Assembly (NCBI RefSeq): GCF_020164555.1
Contig: NZ_JAIQZB010000013.1
Coordinates: forward strand, 1-64,000
Direction of reading: 5' to 3'
From: Salegentibacter lacus
Lineage (GTDB): Bacteria; Bacteroidota; Bacteroidia; Flavobacteriales; Flavobacteriaceae
DNA: 64,000 nt
The notes under the pieces are model-generated. The model did no database searches. It saw nothing but the letters and a program-made list of their open reading frames with translations, and had not been told where the DNA came from. Shown here one piece after another: positions 34,233 to 43,924 of this stretch. How positions within the stretch are numbered: position 1 is the stretch's first letter; each line of letters begins with the position of its first letter. The translations under genes and the position numbers were made by a program.

Positions 34233-35987
34233 TTAGAATTCCTCTTCAGTCTTAATCGTGATTTTTCTAATCACCTTATCAAGCTCTTCAGACGAATTTA
34301 AGATATTATCTATGATTTCCTCAATATTATCGAGGTTATTTCGTTGGTTCTTCAACAAATCTATTAAACCCATGATTCTTGCTAAAGGAGCTCTCACTAC
34401 GTGAGACTGTGTCCAGGCAATTTCACGAAGTCTTGAGTTACTGCGTTCTATAGCGTTTATGTAATTTCTTCTTTCGGTAATATCCTGTATAGAACCAATT
34501 ATACGTGATGGGTTCCCACTATCGTCGGTAATTACATAGCTACGATCCAGGACATATTTATAGCTGCCATCTAAACATTGAAAACGGTATTCAATGTTTA
34601 ATAATTTCTGCCCTCGTTCATAAATTGAATTGGCAGCCTCAACTACGCGTAATCTATCATCAGGATGAATTTGCTCCTGCCACCATTTTTTCGAGAATCC
34701 TAATTCATTCTGAGAATAGCCGAAAATTTCGTGAATCGCATTGCTATACTGAAAAACATCCTTTTCAATATTATAATCAGTGATCAGGTCGCTGGTAGCT
34801 TTAGCAACTATATCATAGCGTTCCAGGCTTTCCCTTAACTGTCTTTCCTGTATTTTGAATTTCGTTATATCTCTTGAATTTGCTACCAAACCGTTTATTG
34901 AGGAATCATGTCTTAGATCGCTAATAATGGTTTCCAACCAGCGCCATCCTCCAGCGCCGTCTTTATATCTATAAGATGGTAATTGATAAGATTTTTTCTT
35001 TCCTAAATATTTAATTTTATCTTTTATTCGTTCACGGTCTTCTTTATGCATATATTGAAAAACATTCTTACCTTCCATCCCTTCAGGATTTACCCCCAAA
35101 ACATTCTCCACACTAGGGCTTATATAAGAATAATTAAAGTTTTCATCTATAATACTTATAAGATCACTACCATCCTGAACAAGCGCCTTAAAACGTTGCT
35201 GACTATGTTTTAACTTTTCTTCAGCCTTAAGCTTTTCAGTTATATTATGCGCCAGCGTAACCCGTGCTTCCCGGCCTCCAAATAAAATAGGGTTGCTCTG
35301 CACATCTATGTAAAGAGTCTCTCTATTTTTTGTAAAATGCTTTACTTTAACAGTAAATAACTCATGAAAATTATCTTGAACTACTTTCTCAATTCTATCG
35401 TCTTCTTCGGCCCATAAATCCCTAACCGTCATTTTCATGAATTCTTCTCGGGAATAGCCATAAAGTTTAGTTGCCGCCTGGTTTACGCTTAAGAACTCTA
35501 AGGTATGCCTGTCTAAGACCCACATAGGCAAAGGACTGGAATCAAAAAGGGTGCGGTATTTTTCTTCAGATTCGTATAGTTGTCGCTGTACTTTCTTCCG
35601 CTCCATACTATAATGGATGCTTTTTGAAAGATTAGAGGCATTAATTTCATCTTTCAACAAATAATCTGAAACTCCCCAGGAAAGGGTTTTAGCGCCATAA
35701 TCTTTATCTGTATACCCAGTAAGCACCACTACTGGAGCACCATTTGAGATAGAGAGGATATTTTTTACAAGTAATTCGGTATTATTAATATCTGGAAGTG
35801 ATAAATCGAGCAGTACGGTATTGAAATTTGAATGATTCTGAAGAATTTCTTTCGCTACTTTAAAGTTTTCGGCACGCTGTATTTCCAGGGCATGGTGTTC
35901 TTCAGACAGGTAATCTTGAATAAGCATAAAATCACCTGGGTTGTCTTCAATAACCAAGATTTTTAATTCCCCGGAATTTTTCCTCAT
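34233..35987 (-). CDS. Receiver-PAS protein with a histidine-kinase dimerisation domain but no ATPase domain
   Basis: A 584-residue signalling protein. An N-terminal receiver (1-about 120, VIEDNPGDFMLIQDYL, LLDLSLPD) is followed by three PAS/PAC units (about 140-260, 265-385, 390-500). It ends with a HisKA-like helix pair whose H-box reads AWTQSHVVRAPLARIMGLIDLL (near 525-546), the rest being ILNSSEELDKVIRKITIK and a stop. The HATPase_c domain of a true kinase is missing. The His could be phosphorylated in trans, for instance by the kinase encoded just upstream at 36133..38304. This truncated form also occurs in other flavobacterial proteins, so it is probably not a recent deletion. Confidence 0.87.
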   Translation of the reverse strand: MRKNSGELKILVIEDNPGDFMLIQDYLSEEHHALEIQRAENFKVAKEILQNHSNFNTVLLDLSLPDINNTELLVKNILSISNGAPVVVLTGYTDKDYGAKTLSWGVSDYLLKDEINASNLSKSIHYSMERKKVQRQLYESEEKYRTLFDSSPLPMWVLDRHTLEFLSVNQAATKLYGYSREEFMKMTVRDLWAEEDDRIEKVVQDNFHELFTVKVKHFTKNRETLYIDVQSNPILFGGREARVTLAHNITEKLKAEEKLKHSQQRFKALVQDGSDLISIIDENFNYSYISPSVENVLGVNPEGMEGKNVFQYMHKEDRERIKDKIKYLGKKKSYQLPSYRYKDGAGGWRWLETIISDLRHDSSINGLVANSRDITKFKIQERQLRESLERYDIVAKATSDLITDYNIEKDVFQYSNAIHEIFGYSQNELGFSKKWWQEQIHPDDRLRVVEAANSIYERGQKLLNIEYRFQCLDGSYKYVLDRSYVITDDSGNPSRIIGSIQDITERRNYINAIERSNSRLREIAWTQSHVVRAPLARIMGLIDLLKNQRNNLDNIEEIIDNILNSSEELDKVIRKITIKTEEEF

Positions 35988-36132
35988 TTAAAATAATTTA
36001 AAACTATATGTAAGAATTTTATTAACCGAATAATTGGATGAAGATAAAACAAAAACTATAAAATTGAACAGACCAAAAACATTGGTCTTAAAATATCAAA
36101 GCATTTTAAATCTTACTTCTTTAGTAAATATA

Positions 36133-38304
36133 CTAAAATTGTTTGGGGATTGTAAAATAAAAGCTACTACCCTTTCCGAACACTGAATCTACCCAAATTT
36201 CCCCACCAAAATGCTCTACAATTTTTTTACAAATCGCTAATCCTATTCCCGTGCCTTCATATTCTTCACGCGGGTGCAAACGTTGAAAAATTACAAATAT
36301 CTTTTCTTTAAATTCTTCTTCGATTCCTATTCCATTATCACTTATTTTAAATTCCCAGTAATTTTCTTTTTCTATGGCTGAAATACCTATTTTGGGCACA
36401 CGCTCTTTTGAATGATATTTTAAGGCATTTCCTATTAAATTAGAAAATAACTGTCTTAGAGGAGCCTCTTCGGCCTTTAAATTGGGCAGGGGACCTATTT
36501 CAATTTTAGCATTTTTCGCTTCTATGCATCTTTTCTGCAGCAATATAACTTCTGAAATTAAATCTTTAATATTGACTTCAGTAACTTTATACGCTGCTCT
36601 ACCCACCCTGGAATATTCAAGTAAGTCTAATATTATCTGGCGCATTCTGGTAGCACCATCGTGAGCAAAATAAATATATTGCTGTGCTTTTTCATCAAGT
36701 TGATTATTGTATTTTTTCTTAAGCTGCGTAAGAAAACTAGTGACCATCCTAAGTGGCTCCTGAAGATCGTGCGAAGCGATATAAGCAAATTGTTCCAGTT
36801 CTTTGTTAGATAATGCCAATTCATCTGCATGTTCTTTAAGCACCGCGTTTAATTCCTCTAAAGCCTTTTCTTTCTCTTTAATTTCAGTAATATTCCTTGA
36901 AATCCCAACCAGGCCTTTTTTATTATCTCCAAATTTAAAAGGGACTTTGGTCAAAAGGCTATAATTTTTTTCACCTCTAAAATCCTGAACTATATCCTCT
37001 CGATTGATTACAGGAATACCATTATTCATAACCTGTGTGTTATCTTCGAGTACTTTGATAGCTTCTTCTTTCTCAAAAAATTCTAAGGCCGTTAGCCCTA
37101 AACTTTCCTGTTCATTTTCAACCCCGTAATAATTCTTATAAAAACTATGGTTGGTTAAAATAGTTTCGTGCTTTTCATTTACCACAAAAATATGATCTGG
37201 AATATAATCTATAATTGCCCTGAACATATTATGTTCTTCCCGAAGTTTCTGCTCTATTTCCATCTGTTTAGTGATGTCTTTGGCAATTCCGTAAACCCCG
37301 GTTATTTTCTTATTTACATATATGGGAAAATTAGTTACTTCTATAAGCTTCTTTGTCCCTTTTAAGCTTTCAAAATTGGTTTGATAATTTTGTATTTCCC
37401 CTGCGGCTGCTTTATTGAAATAATCCATAACTCGAGCCCTATCTTTTGCTGGAATTAATGGGAGAAAAGTCATATCAAGTAATTCCTCCCTGGTGGCTTC
37501 ACCAAGTTTTGTGGCACCATCATTAAGACTCAGGAAATTCCCTTTCAAATCGAAAGAATAAACAGCATCGGGATTATAATCAAAAAGAGATTGAAAAGCC
37601 TGCTTACTATTTTCGACCATTACCTCCTGATGTTTTCTTTCTGAAATATCTACAATTGCAGTACTGGTTCTCTTTTTACCTTCATTATTGGTATAGATAA
37701 CCGAATGTACTTCACAAGGGAAAGTCTCGCCATTCTTTTTTATTCCTGTTAATTCCCTCCTTAATTCCCCGGTTTCATTTCGTTGCCAAACCGCCTCTTT
37801 CAAATCGGTGTTTTTTTGCATTATATCTTCACGACTTAAATTCGTGAGCTCTTCAAAAGTATAACCGAACATTCTACAGGCTGCCTTATTTACATCTAAT
37901 ATTGGTCCAGCGGGATCAGTTAAAAAAATGGCCAAAGAAGAATTTTCGAGAATATTTCTAAGTTGGATAATAGTCTCCGGCGATGTAGTCTTCGTTTGAG
38001 ATGTTAATTTTAAACATATAGAAAAACCGTCAATAGCTCCCTGAGTATCTAAACAAGGACTGCATGTTAACTCTAAGTTTTTTGTTTCTGAAAAAAGAAA
38101 ATCACATTGAAAAACAGCATCACCAGATGTAAAATAATTTTGGAGTTTATTAGAAATTTCCGAAGAAAAAATCTTCGTAATACTCAGTTGAGCTTTTAAT
38201 CTTTTGCTGAAATTATCGCTCACAAAACTTTCTGCAGAGGAATTCCATGATATAATTTCAAAATCTCGGTTGATTTTTAAAACAGGCGTAGCTATTTGCT
38301 TCAT
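36133..38304 (-). CDS. Multi-PAS sensor histidine kinase
   Basis: A 723-residue soluble kinase with no membrane segments. Four PAS-like regions occupy about 1-110, 120-235, 240-355 and 360-475. A coiled coil leads to the HisKA domain with H-box YIASHDLQEPLRMVTSF (near 515) and to the HATPase domain (N box NALKYH, G1 DNGIGIEEEFKEKIF, G2 EGTGIGLAICKKIV). All kinase boxes are present. It begins 30 bases after the Wzi-like gene, so capsule and signalling genes may be cotranscribed. The signal is unknown. Confidence 0.92.
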   Translation of the reverse strand: MKQIATPVLKINRDFEIISWNSSAESFVSDNFSKRLKAQLSITKIFSSEISNKLQNYFTSGDAVFQCDFLFSETKNLELTCSPCLDTQGAIDGFSICLKLTSQTKTTSPETIIQLRNILENSSLAIFLTDPAGPILDVNKAACRMFGYTFEELTNLSREDIMQKNTDLKEAVWQRNETGELRRELTGIKKNGETFPCEVHSVIYTNNEGKKRTSTAIVDISERKHQEVMVENSKQAFQSLFDYNPDAVYSFDLKGNFLSLNDGATKLGEATREELLDMTFLPLIPAKDRARVMDYFNKAAAGEIQNYQTNFESLKGTKKLIEVTNFPIYVNKKITGVYGIAKDITKQMEIEQKLREEHNMFRAIIDYIPDHIFVVNEKHETILTNHSFYKNYYGVENEQESLGLTALEFFEKEEAIKVLEDNTQVMNNGIPVINREDIVQDFRGEKNYSLLTKVPFKFGDNKKGLVGISRNITEIKEKEKALEELNAVLKEHADELALSNKELEQFAYIASHDLQEPLRMVTSFLTQLKKKYNNQLDEKAQQYIYFAHDGATRMRQIILDLLEYSRVGRAAYKVTEVNIKDLISEVILLQKRCIEAKNAKIEIGPLPNLKAEEAPLRQLFSNLIGNALKYHSKERVPKIGISAIEKENYWEFKISDNGIGIEEEFKEKIFVIFQRLHPREEYEGTGIGLAICKKIVEHFGGEIWVDSVFGKGSSFYFTIPKQF

Positions 38305-38334
38305 TGGGGTGAAGTTTAAAATTGCTGAAATTTA

Positions 38335-39693
38335 TTATAAAAAGGATTTAGAAATAGAAATCCCGGCACCAAAATTAGGTCCGTCAATTTCACTAAAATC
38401 AGTCCCCAACTGAAGATTGAGATTAACAATGTTTTGCAAGAGATTCAAGTCAAGATAGGTAGAAAGCACGTGTTTTCCATTTGTATTGCTACTACCTTTT
38501 CCACCATAGTTTTTTCTAAAACTCCCCAGAAATCTATAGGGAACTTTCTTAAAAGCCATCCCGCTTAAACCGATATGATGCGCAAGAATTTTGTTGTTGT
38601 TTATTCGAAATCGATCAGGCCCCAATGTAATGAATGGTAGACCAAGCACCCGATTTTCGTAAGTCCAACCGGAACGGTATAGATTATTATTGAAGTAATT
38701 ATCTTCCCCATCGGTAGTTGGGGTATTTTTACTCTGGTTTTTGGTATAATAAAACTCATACATCACCGCCTGAAACCAGGAATCTACCGGAGCCGCAGGA
38801 TCTTCTATAAAAATCCCATACCGACCATCGGGTGTATTTCTAAGAAGGCTTCCCGAGCCGTCTTCGAATAAATGATTGTAGATAACTTCAACATTATAAC
38901 CGGCCAAAATGGTTTTGATATTGATCTCGTAACTACCTAAATGGTTTCCTAATCCGTTAATTTCCTGTTCTGAAACTCCGTCGCCGGCATCATCTCCTAC
39001 TCCTCTTCCGGTTACCGCTCTGCTGTAAGCTTCAAAATCTGAAGGTAAATCACCAAATTCGGGATGAGTACCACCCCACTGAACAAAATGCCTTAATCCT
39101 GCAGAAATTTGGAAACGAGGTGAAAATTTATAAACTAAATGAAAACTTTTATGATGAAGCCTAGTGTTCTCTACATATCGCTCATCATCCATAAAATATT
39201 CTTCCAACGAAGCTTCAAAACCGAGTCCGCGATTATTCTTAAAAAATATTGGTCGATTGGTAAAAAGTCTGATTCCCGGAAGTGGTCTCGCATTCAAAGA
39301 CCATAAAATACTTTGATTAGTCACACTTAAACCACGATATAATTCCTTGCGCTGTTTGCGTCCAGCAACAATTCCCAGCCAGGAGTTATTAAAAGCTAGA
39401 TAGGCTTCATCTAACTGCAGTTTGTCCGCATAACCATCCTGATAAAGTGCTCCCACTCCTACCTCTACACTAGCATTTTCTGAAAATCTATAGATTCCTG
39501 AAGCATTTATAAAGCCAGAAAAATTGGTTAGTTCATCTATTCTTCCTCTTTGATTGGTATGTAACCAAAAAGGCGAATTTTCATCATTATATATTAAGCC
39601 GGTGGTATTTAAATTGCCCCGAAAATCTATTTGTTGGGCATTAACCGATAAGAAAAACAAAATAAATAAAATAGTAAGTAATCGTTGTTTCAT
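38335..39693 (-). CDS. Wzi-like capsule assembly outer-membrane protein
   Basis: A 452-residue exported beta-barrel protein (signal peptide MKQRLLTILFILFFLSVNAQ, many alternating amphipathic strands, C-terminal phenylalanine-leucine end SKSFL). It resembles the capsule assembly Wzi family, which in Klebsiella anchors capsule polymer to the outer membrane. It stands at the start of a minus-strand series followed by the histidine kinase, PAS protein and receiver, and is divergent from the CpsB-like phosphatase. Confidence 0.87.
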   Translation of the reverse strand: MKQRLLTILFILFFLSVNAQQIDFRGNLNTTGLIYNDENSPFWLHTNQRGRIDELTNFSGFINASGIYRFSENASVEVGVGALYQDGYADKLQLDEAYLAFNNSWLGIVAGRKQRKELYRGLSVTNQSILWSLNARPLPGIRLFTNRPIFFKNNRGLGFEASLEEYFMDDERYVENTRLHHKSFHLVYKFSPRFQISAGLRHFVQWGGTHPEFGDLPSDFEAYSRAVTGRGVGDDAGDGVSEQEINGLGNHLGSYEINIKTILAGYNVEVIYNHLFEDGSGSLLRNTPDGRYGIFIEDPAAPVDSWFQAVMYEFYYTKNQSKNTPTTDGEDNYFNNNLYRSGWTYENRVLGLPFITLGPDRFRINNNKILAHHIGLSGMAFKKVPYRFLGSFRKNYGGKGSSNTNGKHVLSTYLDLNLLQNIVNLNLQLGTDFSEIDGPNFGAGISISKSFL

Positions 39694-39768
39694 AAGTAGG
39701 CTGTAAGAGATTTAAATATGCTTAATTTGATTTAAAAATATGTAATTTTATGCTTCTAAAACTTAGAA

Positions 39769-40500
39769 ATGCTATCCATTTTTCAGAAAAAAATATTTTT
39801 AGCCGATTTACTGGACGGTTTTACCGATTTCCACAATCACTTATTACCTGGAATAGACGATGGGGCTAAAAGTGTTGAGGAGTCTATAGCGATGATAAAG
39901 AAGTTTAATGAATTTGGAGTAACTAATTTTGTAGCAAGCCCTCACGTAATGGGGGAGTTTTACCCTAATATTCCGGAAACCATTCTCCCTGCTCTGGAAC
40001 AAGTGGAAAAGAATTTACCTGACGGAAACTCAATAAAAGCTGCGGGAGAATATATGATGGATCAGTTTTTAATAGATCAACTGGAAAATGAGAATGTTTT
40101 AAACGTGGTAGATAATTATGTTTTAGTTGAAATGTCTTATTTCCAGGCACCTATTAACTTAGCTGAAATTTTATTTAAAATCCAGAATAGAAACCTAAAA
40201 CCTATTTTAGCCCATCCCGAGCGTTATGCTTTTTATCATGGAAGTAATCTTAGTAAATATGAAGATCTAAAAGCACGCGGATGTCATTTTCAGCTAAATA
40301 TGTTGTCACTTACTCCTCACTACGGAATTAGTATGCAGAAAACTGCCTTCCAACTCCTGGAAAACGGGATGATCGATTTTATTAGTAGCGACGCCCACCG
40401 TATGGAACATCTTGAAAAAATTGGGAATATAAAGCTTAAGAAAAAACAGCTTAACGTTATTGAGCCGGTAATAGAAAAATCCAAAGCTTTGTTTGTTTGA
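39769..40500 (+). CDS. CpsB/CapC-type PHP tyrosine-protein phosphatase
   Basis: A 243-residue manganese-dependent phosphatase of the PHP family. The motifs FHNHLLPGIDDGA (about 21-33), ASPHVMGEFYPN, LAHPERYAFY and SSDAHRMEH supply the metal ligands in order. In Gram-positives CpsB dephosphorylates the capsule autokinase CpsD; here the likely partner is the Wzc-like kinase at 40726..43131, whose C-terminal tail has nine tyrosines. Transcribed away from the Wzi gene. Confidence 0.92.
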   Translation: MLSIFQKKIFLADLLDGFTDFHNHLLPGIDDGAKSVEESIAMIKKFNEFGVTNFVASPHVMGEFYPNIPETILPALEQVEKNLPDGNSIKAAGEYMMDQFLIDQLENENVLNVVDNYVLVEMSYFQAPINLAEILFKIQNRNLKPILAHPERYAFYHGSNLSKYEDLKARGCHFQLNMLSLTPHYGISMQKTAFQLLENGMIDFISSDAHRMEHLEKIGNIKLKKKQLNVIEPVIEKSKALFV

Positions 40501-40521
40501 TTCTTCATTTTAACTTCTAAC

Positions 40522-40578
40522 GGGTCTCGATACTGCGTTATTTTCGCTTAAGACTCAAATAACGCAACTCGACCTGAC
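40522..40578. repeat. REP-like palindromic element
   Basis: GGTCTCGATACTGCGTTATTT and its inverted partner AAATAACGCAACTCGACCTGACG form 10-bp perfect arms (40534..40543 and 40557..40566) around a 13-base loop. The ends (TCTCGATA, TCGA...TGACG) resemble the element at 58164..58214. Confidence 0.65.
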
Positions 40579-40630
40579 GATTGAGAAAATTGTGTGATTT
40601 TCCTTGAGGCTGTCTAAAAGTTTTTTAAAT

Positions 40631-40719
40631 CATCATTTTGAACTTGTTTCAGAATCTAAGATATGGATAATCAAAACAAGTTAGAAGCTGAAACAAGTTC
40701 AGCTTGACGGCAAAATGAT
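40631..40719. repeat. REP-like palindromic element
   Basis: ATCATTTTG (40632..40640) pairs with CAAAATGAT (40711..40719), and AACTTGTTTCAG (40641..40652) with CTGAAACAAGTT (40688..40699). It shares the CTTGTTTC...AAGTTCAG...TGACG words with the element at 23453..23523 and lies just past the wzc stop codon. Confidence 0.65.
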
Positions 40720-40725
40720 AAGAGA

Positions 40726-43131
40726 TTATGATTTCTTTCCCGTCATTCTATTCTTTATTCGTTGCCAGCGGGATTCTCTATCCACTCCATAGCCATAACC
40801 ATATCCATAGGAATAACCGTATTTAGCTCCATAAGAAAACTTCGAGTAATCCACATCGTTTAAAATAATGGCTGGGCTTTTAATCTTCCCCTGTTGCTTA
40901 AGTTCTTTAGGGAAATCTAGCATTTTCTTATCGGTCAAATCAGCACGAACAACATAGAGAGTTGTATCAGCCAAAGGACTTATAAGTAAGGTATCAGTTA
41001 CAATCATCGTAGGCGCTGTATCTACAAGAACATAATCATATATTTTGGAAGCGTATTTAATAAGCTGCTCCATACGATCATTCATTAGTAATTCAGCGGG
41101 ATTAGGAGGAATCGGCCCTGAAAGGGCCATATCAATTTTTATACTTCCACTTTGATCTTTTGAAATTATTTGATTTTCCGTTACTTCAAAATCATATAGG
41201 TAGTCGGACAGTCCCTTCTCTCCCATAGCAACATCGGCATACCTATGTAATTTCGGATTTCTAATATCTGCTCCAATTAAAAGTACTTTTTTCCCCGTGC
41301 TGCCTAATGTTCTAGCCATATTGTAAGAAATAAAAGTTTTTCCCTCACCTTTAATTGTGGAAGTAATAAAAATTACTTCGCCCCGATCTTTATTTTTATT
41401 TTGAATCAAATAAGCAAGGTTAGTTCTCAGGATTCTAAAAGACTCCGCTAATGGGGAGCGATCATTTAGTTCTATCTGCTCACTTTGTTCTCCCGTAATC
41501 CTAGGAACTTCCCCTATAAACGGTACATGTTTAGTTAAGCTCTGCAATTCTCCTTTATGATGCACTTTAGTGTCCAACATATTTTTTAGAAAAATTATAA
41601 GAATTGGAATAATTAACCCAATAATAAATCCACCAACTAAAATTAACCAGGGTTTTGGATCTACCGGTGCATTGTTGGTAAAAGCCGCATCAATTACACG
41701 GGCTACAGAAGCAGTTGCAGCAAAGGAAATTGCTGCTTCTTCCCTTCTTTGTAGCAGGAATAAATAAAGTTGCTCCTTTATTTGTTGTTGCCGCTCAATG
41801 CTCCTCATCCCCTTCTCTAAACCGGGAAAGTTGCTAAATTGCCCCTGGGCAACATTTTCCCGTTGATTAAGTTCCCTTAACCGTACATTTAAGGAACGCC
41901 TTGTACTTTCAATATTTTCATAAAGATTTTCCCGTAAACTATCAAGTTGTTCAGTTATAGTTTCTACGAGAGGATTTTTTTCAGTTCCTGCTTTCAAATA
42001 CATATTACGCTCCATCACAAGCGTATTATATGAATTTATTAAACCAGAAACTCCACCCTCGCTTATTCCTACCTCTGGTAATAATTCATAATTACCCTGA
42101 TTTCTTAGAACCTCTTCAATAGATTCAAGAAGAGAAAGCTCTGTTTCAAGAGTAAAAATTTCCTGTTCGGCTGCAGAAAATTTTGATTGAAATTCTGATG
42201 CACCACTAGAAATATCCATTAAACGATTCTCTCGTTTAAATTCGGCTATACCTACTTCTACTGAATCCAATTCTGTGGTAATCATTTCAAGCCTATCCTG
42301 GATAAATTGAGTAGTATTCTCAGCTACCTCCTGCTTATCCTTTACCCCTTCTTCATTAAAACGTTCCATCAATTTATTAAGGAAGTCCTCAGATTCTTCT
42401 GGAGTTGGTTGAACTAAACTTAAAGCGAGTATATCTTTGGCCTGTCCTTTTTGAGCAATTTGCAGTTTTGAAATATAATCAGCAGCCACCTGTCTCAAGG
42501 GCTGAATTTTTATATTTACAGAACTGGTTTTTCTAAAAGTTCCTTCTTCTTCACCTGATTTTGGTAAAATAGTGAATTGAATATTATCCAATTTGATTAG
42601 TTCACCAATATTGTGACTTTCTGAATAACCACTTGCTTCCTCTTCGAGTTTAAAGGCAATATCTGAAGTCGGAGTAACTTTTAAATTTTTTGAGGTAAAA
42701 TGAATAATACTATCGGGAGTAATGAATTCAATTAGAACAGGACTTGATTTGTACGCCTCTACCGTAATTACATTACCCTCAATAAAGTAACTGATATTAT
42801 GGTCCAGTTCATCTACAACACTTTCTACTAATTGTTTGGACTTTAATTTTTCGATATGGTTTTGAATACCATCATCTTCCAGAGAAAAAATAGCTCCGCC
42901 CCCGGAAGGGGTGGCGTTCATTGCATTTTTCTCCTGATCATCCACGATCATCATCGTAGCTTCAGTATTATATTTAGGTATAGTATACCTATTATATAGA
43001 TAAGCTATTAAACCTCCAATAAGAAAACCCAGAAAAATCCATTTCCAATACGTAAGATATTTGAAAAGTTCTGCCTTCAAATCAAAAGTCGATTCTTCCC
43101 TCTCTTCAGTGAAATCGTTTAATTCATCCAT
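40726..43131 (-). CDS. Wzc-type polysaccharide co-polymerase and tyrosine autokinase
   Basis: An 801-residue inner-membrane protein. A Wzz domain with a first membrane helix (about 30-50) is followed by long coiled coils (about 200-470), a second helix (about 500-520) and a BY-kinase domain with Walker A STIKGEGKTFISYNMA (near 605), Walker A' VLLIGADIRNPK and Walker B YDYVLVDTAPT. The tail SKFSYGAKYGYSYGYGYGYG is the tyrosine cluster that is autophosphorylated in this family. With Wza it drives polymer export. Wzc, Wza and the PglF gene are separated by 0-10 bases, so they form one operon. Confidence 0.94.
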   Translation of the reverse strand: MDELNDFTEEREESTFDLKAELFKYLTYWKWIFLGFLIGGLIAYLYNRYTIPKYNTEATMMIVDDQEKNAMNATPSGGGAIFSLEDDGIQNHIEKLKSKQLVESVVDELDHNISYFIEGNVITVEAYKSSPVLIEFITPDSIIHFTSKNLKVTPTSDIAFKLEEEASGYSESHNIGELIKLDNIQFTILPKSGEEEGTFRKTSSVNIKIQPLRQVAADYISKLQIAQKGQAKDILALSLVQPTPEESEDFLNKLMERFNEEGVKDKQEVAENTTQFIQDRLEMITTELDSVEVGIAEFKRENRLMDISSGASEFQSKFSAAEQEIFTLETELSLLESIEEVLRNQGNYELLPEVGISEGGVSGLINSYNTLVMERNMYLKAGTEKNPLVETITEQLDSLRENLYENIESTRRSLNVRLRELNQRENVAQGQFSNFPGLEKGMRSIERQQQIKEQLYLFLLQRREEAAISFAATASVARVIDAAFTNNAPVDPKPWLILVGGFIIGLIIPILIIFLKNMLDTKVHHKGELQSLTKHVPFIGEVPRITGEQSEQIELNDRSPLAESFRILRTNLAYLIQNKNKDRGEVIFITSTIKGEGKTFISYNMARTLGSTGKKVLLIGADIRNPKLHRYADVAMGEKGLSDYLYDFEVTENQIISKDQSGSIKIDMALSGPIPPNPAELLMNDRMEQLIKYASKIYDYVLVDTAPTMIVTDTLLISPLADTTLYVVRADLTDKKMLDFPKELKQQGKIKSPAIILNDVDYSKFSYGAKYGYSYGYGYGYGVDRESRWQRIKNRMTGKKS

Positions 43132-43914
43132 TTAAAGACTATTAATTAAAAAGTAAAGACTAATAATTGTGGTGCCGACTGAAATTATCCCCTGGTAACT
43201 GCTAAAAAACCCCGCTGATTTAACCGTTCTGTAAGTAGGTTCAACATAGACTAAATCATTTTGTTTTAGATAATAAAACGGGCTATCAAATAGATCTGAT
43301 TCGGTCATATCAATATACCCTACTGTTTTAACGCCGTCAACTTCCCTGATTATCTTAATATTTTCACGTTTCCCATTATAAGTTATATCTCCACTAATTG
43401 CAATCAATTCAGGCATCGTAATTCTTCCATCTGTAATTTGCTTTCTACCCGGAGAACCTATTTCTCCTAAAACAGTAACACTAAAATTTACAATTCTAAC
43501 ATCAACTACAGGGTCCCGAACATATTCCGTAATTTGTTCTTGCAGCTTATGTTGTATTTCAGTTCTGCTAAGGCCTTCTACTTCTACCGTTCCAAGAACA
43601 GGGAAGTTTATAGTTCCTTGTGGACTCACCAAATAACCGGTTAAAGAAAGATTTTGGCCTCCACCCCCGCCAGATTGACCTCCTTGTTGATTCATTTGAA
43701 AGGGAGCAACAATTTCTTCATTTACTGAAGAAGAGGAAACATTAATTCTTAGTACATCATTAGCTTCAATTCTTGGTTCATAATCCAAAAGGTTTTCCTT
43801 TCCTTCAAGGCTTTCAGAATTATTAAAATAAACCACATCATCTTTGGTGGCACAACTTGATATTATTAGACTCGAAATAAGAAACAATCCAAGTTTCCTA
43901 ATTGATTTAAACAT
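43132..43914 (-). CDS. Wza-like polysaccharide export lipoprotein
   Basis: A 260-residue outer-membrane lipoprotein (lipobox LIISSC near residue 21). It has the polysaccharide-export domain (DVLRINVSSSSVNEEIVAPF; GYLVSPQGTINFPVLGTVEVEGLS, about 60-140) and one SLBB-type domain (VNFSVTVLGEIGSPGRKQI). A Gly/Gln-rich insert (GGQSGGGGGQN) breaks the domain. The C-terminus has a hydrophobic helix instead of the long amphipathic helix of E. coli Wza. It directly follows the PglF gene and abuts wzc (stop and start adjacent). Confidence 0.92.
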   Translation of the reverse strand: MFKSIRKLGLFLISSLIISSCATKDDVVYFNNSESLEGKENLLDYEPRIEANDVLRINVSSSSVNEEIVAPFQMNQQGGQSGGGGGQNLSLTGYLVSPQGTINFPVLGTVEVEGLSRTEIQHKLQEQITEYVRDPVVDVRIVNFSVTVLGEIGSPGRKQITDGRITMPELIAISGDITYNGKRENIKIIREVDGVKTVGYIDMTESDLFDSPFYYLKQNDLVYVEPTYRTVKSAGFFSSYQGIISVGTTIISLYFLINSL

Positions 43915-43924
43915 GCAGTTATTT

